From NCBI GenBank assembly GCA_903903715.1, contig CAIUZX010000078.1:1-35179 (forward strand): a stretch of DNA of 35,179 nucleotides, given 5' to 3'. Positions 33,391-35,179 of this stretch are shown here, one piece after another; the first letter of the stretch is position 1, and every line of letters starts with the position of its first letter. The notes under the pieces are model-generated. The model searched no databases. It had not been told where the DNA came from and worked only from the letters and a program-made list of their open reading frames with translations. This DNA comes from an uncultured Caulobacterales bacterium. GTDB taxonomy: Bacteria > Pseudomonadota > Alphaproteobacteria > Caulobacterales > Caulobacteraceae. The position numbers were made by a program, and so were the translations under genes.

Positions 33391-35179
33391 TCCGCCATCA
33401 TGCGTTCAAATAGCTTTTTGAACGTGATCATGTCGAGGTGCTGGTGGGCCAGTCCGGCCTGAGGTTGATCGAGCTGATCCTTGGCGCCGAGCATGGCGTA
33501 GTATCGCGCGCCGTACATTTGGGCGCCGAAGCTCAGGAACCAGTCCGAGCCGAGAATGCCTCCGCCATCATTGTGAATGTCGAGTATCCGAAGGTCCTTG
33601 TTGCAGAAAATCGTGTTGCTCATGTTGGAGCCGTGCTGACCGATGATGACCTTTGCATGGTGCGCCAACGAGATCTGTTCGATCACCGAGAAGTCGGACC
33701 ATTGCAGAATCTGGAATCCTTTGGGCAGGAGGAAGTCCAGTATTTCCTGCTCATTCGTCAGGTGGCGGATCGCTGCGTCCCTACGACTGATATAATAGAG
33801 CCCGCTCTCATAGCCGGCGGGCGGCGGCCCGGCGGCGGGCAGGAAGGTCTTGCGGAGCCATGCGGTCGTCGCGCGGCTGACAGACGGCCGATCGATTGTC
33901 GAGACAACGTAGGCGTGGTCCAGCCTCAGGGTCACCGATGCATTGGTGTGAATGAAGCGCAGATCGCGACCATGCGGCAGCAGGTCCAGATATTCTTTCT
34001 GATACCGGGTCATGATCGGCCCCATGACGACCGGCAGATCCCGCAACTGTGGAAAAGCCTCCAGATACCAGAAGCGGGGCAGGCACCCCGCGAGCCAGTG
34101 CAGATAGCAGTGCAGATCGGAAAAATTGGCCACGACCACGGGCTCTGAAATGCGTACCTCGGGGAAGAACCCCGTCTCAATTGGCGTTAGTCCGTCTGCG
34201 GCCGTCCCACCCGGCGCCGGACGCATGTAGGGGTCGATCTCCCAGATGGACGGTTTGAGCTGCTCGACGGCTTCGGGAAACGGCCCGATGGATTCCGTCA
34301 TCAGCGTGTTGTCTTCGTCATAGATGTAGCCGTGTGCGCCGCTGAGCCGCAGGTTGGGCGCGTAGGCGATGAAGCCGCCGTGGCTGACGTTGCGCGCCTG
34401 ATAGGGCGGCGTGAAGTAGATCTGCGCTGCCGAAGGGGCCTCAACGTGCGGGGCCGGGCAGACATAGGCTTCGGTCTCGCCGATCGCCAGGCGGGTGCGG
34501 CGCCCCTCCCTAGCTTGAGTGAGAAAGGAGACCCCGTCGGTTGCTGGCGGGCAAAGGGCCTCAAGGCTACCGAACCTGGTGGTCGCGTAGCTTGCCTGAA
34601 ATGCCCGCCCGAGCCAGATACGGGGAATGGGCAGGTGGCCTCGCGTCGTCACCCAGACCAGCGGGCCGAAAGCGATGTCGGCGTTTTCCCGCTGGGCGAG
34701 GGATCTCAGCTGCGCCGTCGCCTTTGGCGACATGTCATAGGGACCGAGCAGCACGCCGCCGTCGACAAGATGCGGAAGGAGGTGATCCGCCGCGTCGAAG
34801 GACGTCTCCGCCTCCAGATCCGGATCCAGAATGATCAGGTTCGCGCCTTCCGCCGACGTTTCAGCGGAAGGCGCATGGACGATTTCGGTCTCGAAAAGTC
34901 CTGCCTCCGTCAGAAGGTCCCGGAGCTGCGCCAGCCGCCCGTTGGACGGATCGCCGCCGACATAGGCCGTGAGCTCGGGCTGCAAGCCGGGCAGCGACTG
35001 CGCAAGCCAGCGGCGCAGGGTTTCGGAAAACCGCAGCTGCGCCGAAGCGCTCTCGAGAGCGGTGGGCGAAGGCACGATCAGCTCGACTTTGGCGTTGCGA
35101 TCTGGCGGCGGTTCAACAGCAATACGCCGTTCGACAGGGGCAGGAGAGTTCGATGGAAGTCGTCGCGTGTGGCGGCGAC
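33387..35179 (-). CDS. GT61 (DUF563) glycosyltransferase, N-terminus cut by window edge
   Basis: The frame remains open from the GTG at 35075 (the track's start) to the right edge, and the extra residues (PVERRIAVEPPPDRNAKVELIVPSP) look coding. The true start therefore probably lies outside the window; a start at 35075 is possible. About 597 codons are visible. The C-terminal half carries the GT61 pattern: LYYISRRDAAIRHLTNEQEILDFLLPKGFQI, SVIEQISLAHHAKVIIGQHGSNMSNTIFC and ILDIHNDGG. GT61 enzymes, first known in xylosyl and O-GlcNAc transfer, also occur in bacterial glycan loci. The N-terminal half is a separate region with weak similarity to anything I know. It is convergent with the RmlD-like gene. 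Confidence 0.85.
   Translation of the reverse strand, partial: RRHTRRLPSNSPAPVERRIAVEPPPDRNAKVELIVPSPTALESASAQLRFSETLRRWLAQSLPGLQPELTAYVGGDPSNGRLAQLRDLLTEAGLFETEIVHAPSAETSAEGANLIILDPDLEAETSFDAADHLLPHLVDGGVLLGPYDMSPKATAQLRSLAQRENADIAFGPLVWVTTRGHLPIPRIWLGRAFQASYATTRFGSLEALCPPATDGVSFLTQAREGRRTRLAIGETEAYVCPAPHVEAPSAAQIYFTPPYQARNVSHGGFIAYAPNLRLSGAHGYIYDEDNTLMTESIGPFPEAVEQLKPSIWEIDPYMRPAPGGTAADGLTPIETGFFPEVRISEPVVVANFSDLHCYLHWLAGCLPRFWYLEAFPQLRDLPVVMGPIMTRYQKEYLDLLPHGRDLRFIHTNASVTLRLDHAYVVSTIDRPSVSRATTAWLRKTFLPAAGPPPAGYESGLYYISRRDAAIRHLTNEQEILDFLLPKGFQILQWSDFSVIEQISLAHHAKVIIGQHGSNMSNTIFCNKDLRILDIHNDGGGILGSDWFLSFGAQMYGARYYAMLGAKDQLDQPQAGLAHQHLDMITFKKLFERMMAD

Overview
The window looks like chromosome from an alphaproteobacterium of the order Caulobacterales (Caulobacter/Brevundimonas-like). 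The evidence is high GC and the gene order tig - clpP - inverted HAD phosphatase - clpX - lon - hup. In Caulobacter crescentus the gene between clpP and clpX is cicA, and it is also inverted there. The genus cannot be fixed from the sequence alone.

Left part (1-12,758), mostly housekeeping. A DEAD-box RNA helicase is cut by the left edge. Next comes a minus-strand operon encoding a TPR lipo/periplasmic-type protein, an ApbE flavinyltransferase fused to DUF2271, and a PepSY-type membrane protein. After parE (topoisomerase IV subunit B) follow an exported alpha/beta-hydrolase-like protein that lacks its nucleophile serine, the nitrogen pair glnB-glnA, a histidine phosphatase, the bifunctional NAD(P)HX repair enzyme Nnr, and a Baeyer-Villiger-type flavin monooxygenase.

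Middle part (12,900-21,000), the protein quality-control block. It holds tRNA-Leu(UAG), trigger factor, ClpP, CicA-like phosphatase, ClpX, Lon, the nucleoid protein HU, and tRNA-Val(UAC). Several intrinsic terminators and two candidate promoters can be read. ClpX, ClpP and Lon are ATP-dependent proteases or their subunits, and trigger factor is the ribosome-bound chaperone.

Right part (21,072-35,179), an accessory surface-glycan region. Eleven minus-strand genes, mostly overlapping by 4-8 bp or a few bases apart, form one apparent operon. In transcription order they are: reversed-order nucleotidyltransferase/PfkB kinase, Gfo/Idh/MocA oxidoreductase, UDP-glucose-dehydrogenase-like protein, SDR epimerase-like protein, Fe(II)/2OG-type oxygenase, small amidohydrolase, two DegT aminotransferases, CgeB-type glycosyltransferase, cupin 3,4-ketoisomerase-like protein and GT9-like glycosyltransferase. 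A divergent RmlD-like reductase and a convergent GT61 glycosyltransferase (cut by the right edge) flank it. The layout suggests activation of a sugar or cyclitol phosphate as an NDP derivative, oxidation, amination and decoration, then transfer to a glycan.

The most unusual signal is in this operon. The UGD-like protein has Asn in place of the catalytic Cys. The SDR has HxxxH in place of YxxxK. The kinase/nucleotidyltransferase has the reverse of the HldE domain order. The ketoisomerase-like cupin lacks one His of its HAH motif. An oxygenase and an amidohydrolase sit in the middle of the pathway. This is the best candidate in the window for an undescribed biosynthetic system, but its product cannot be assigned from sequence.
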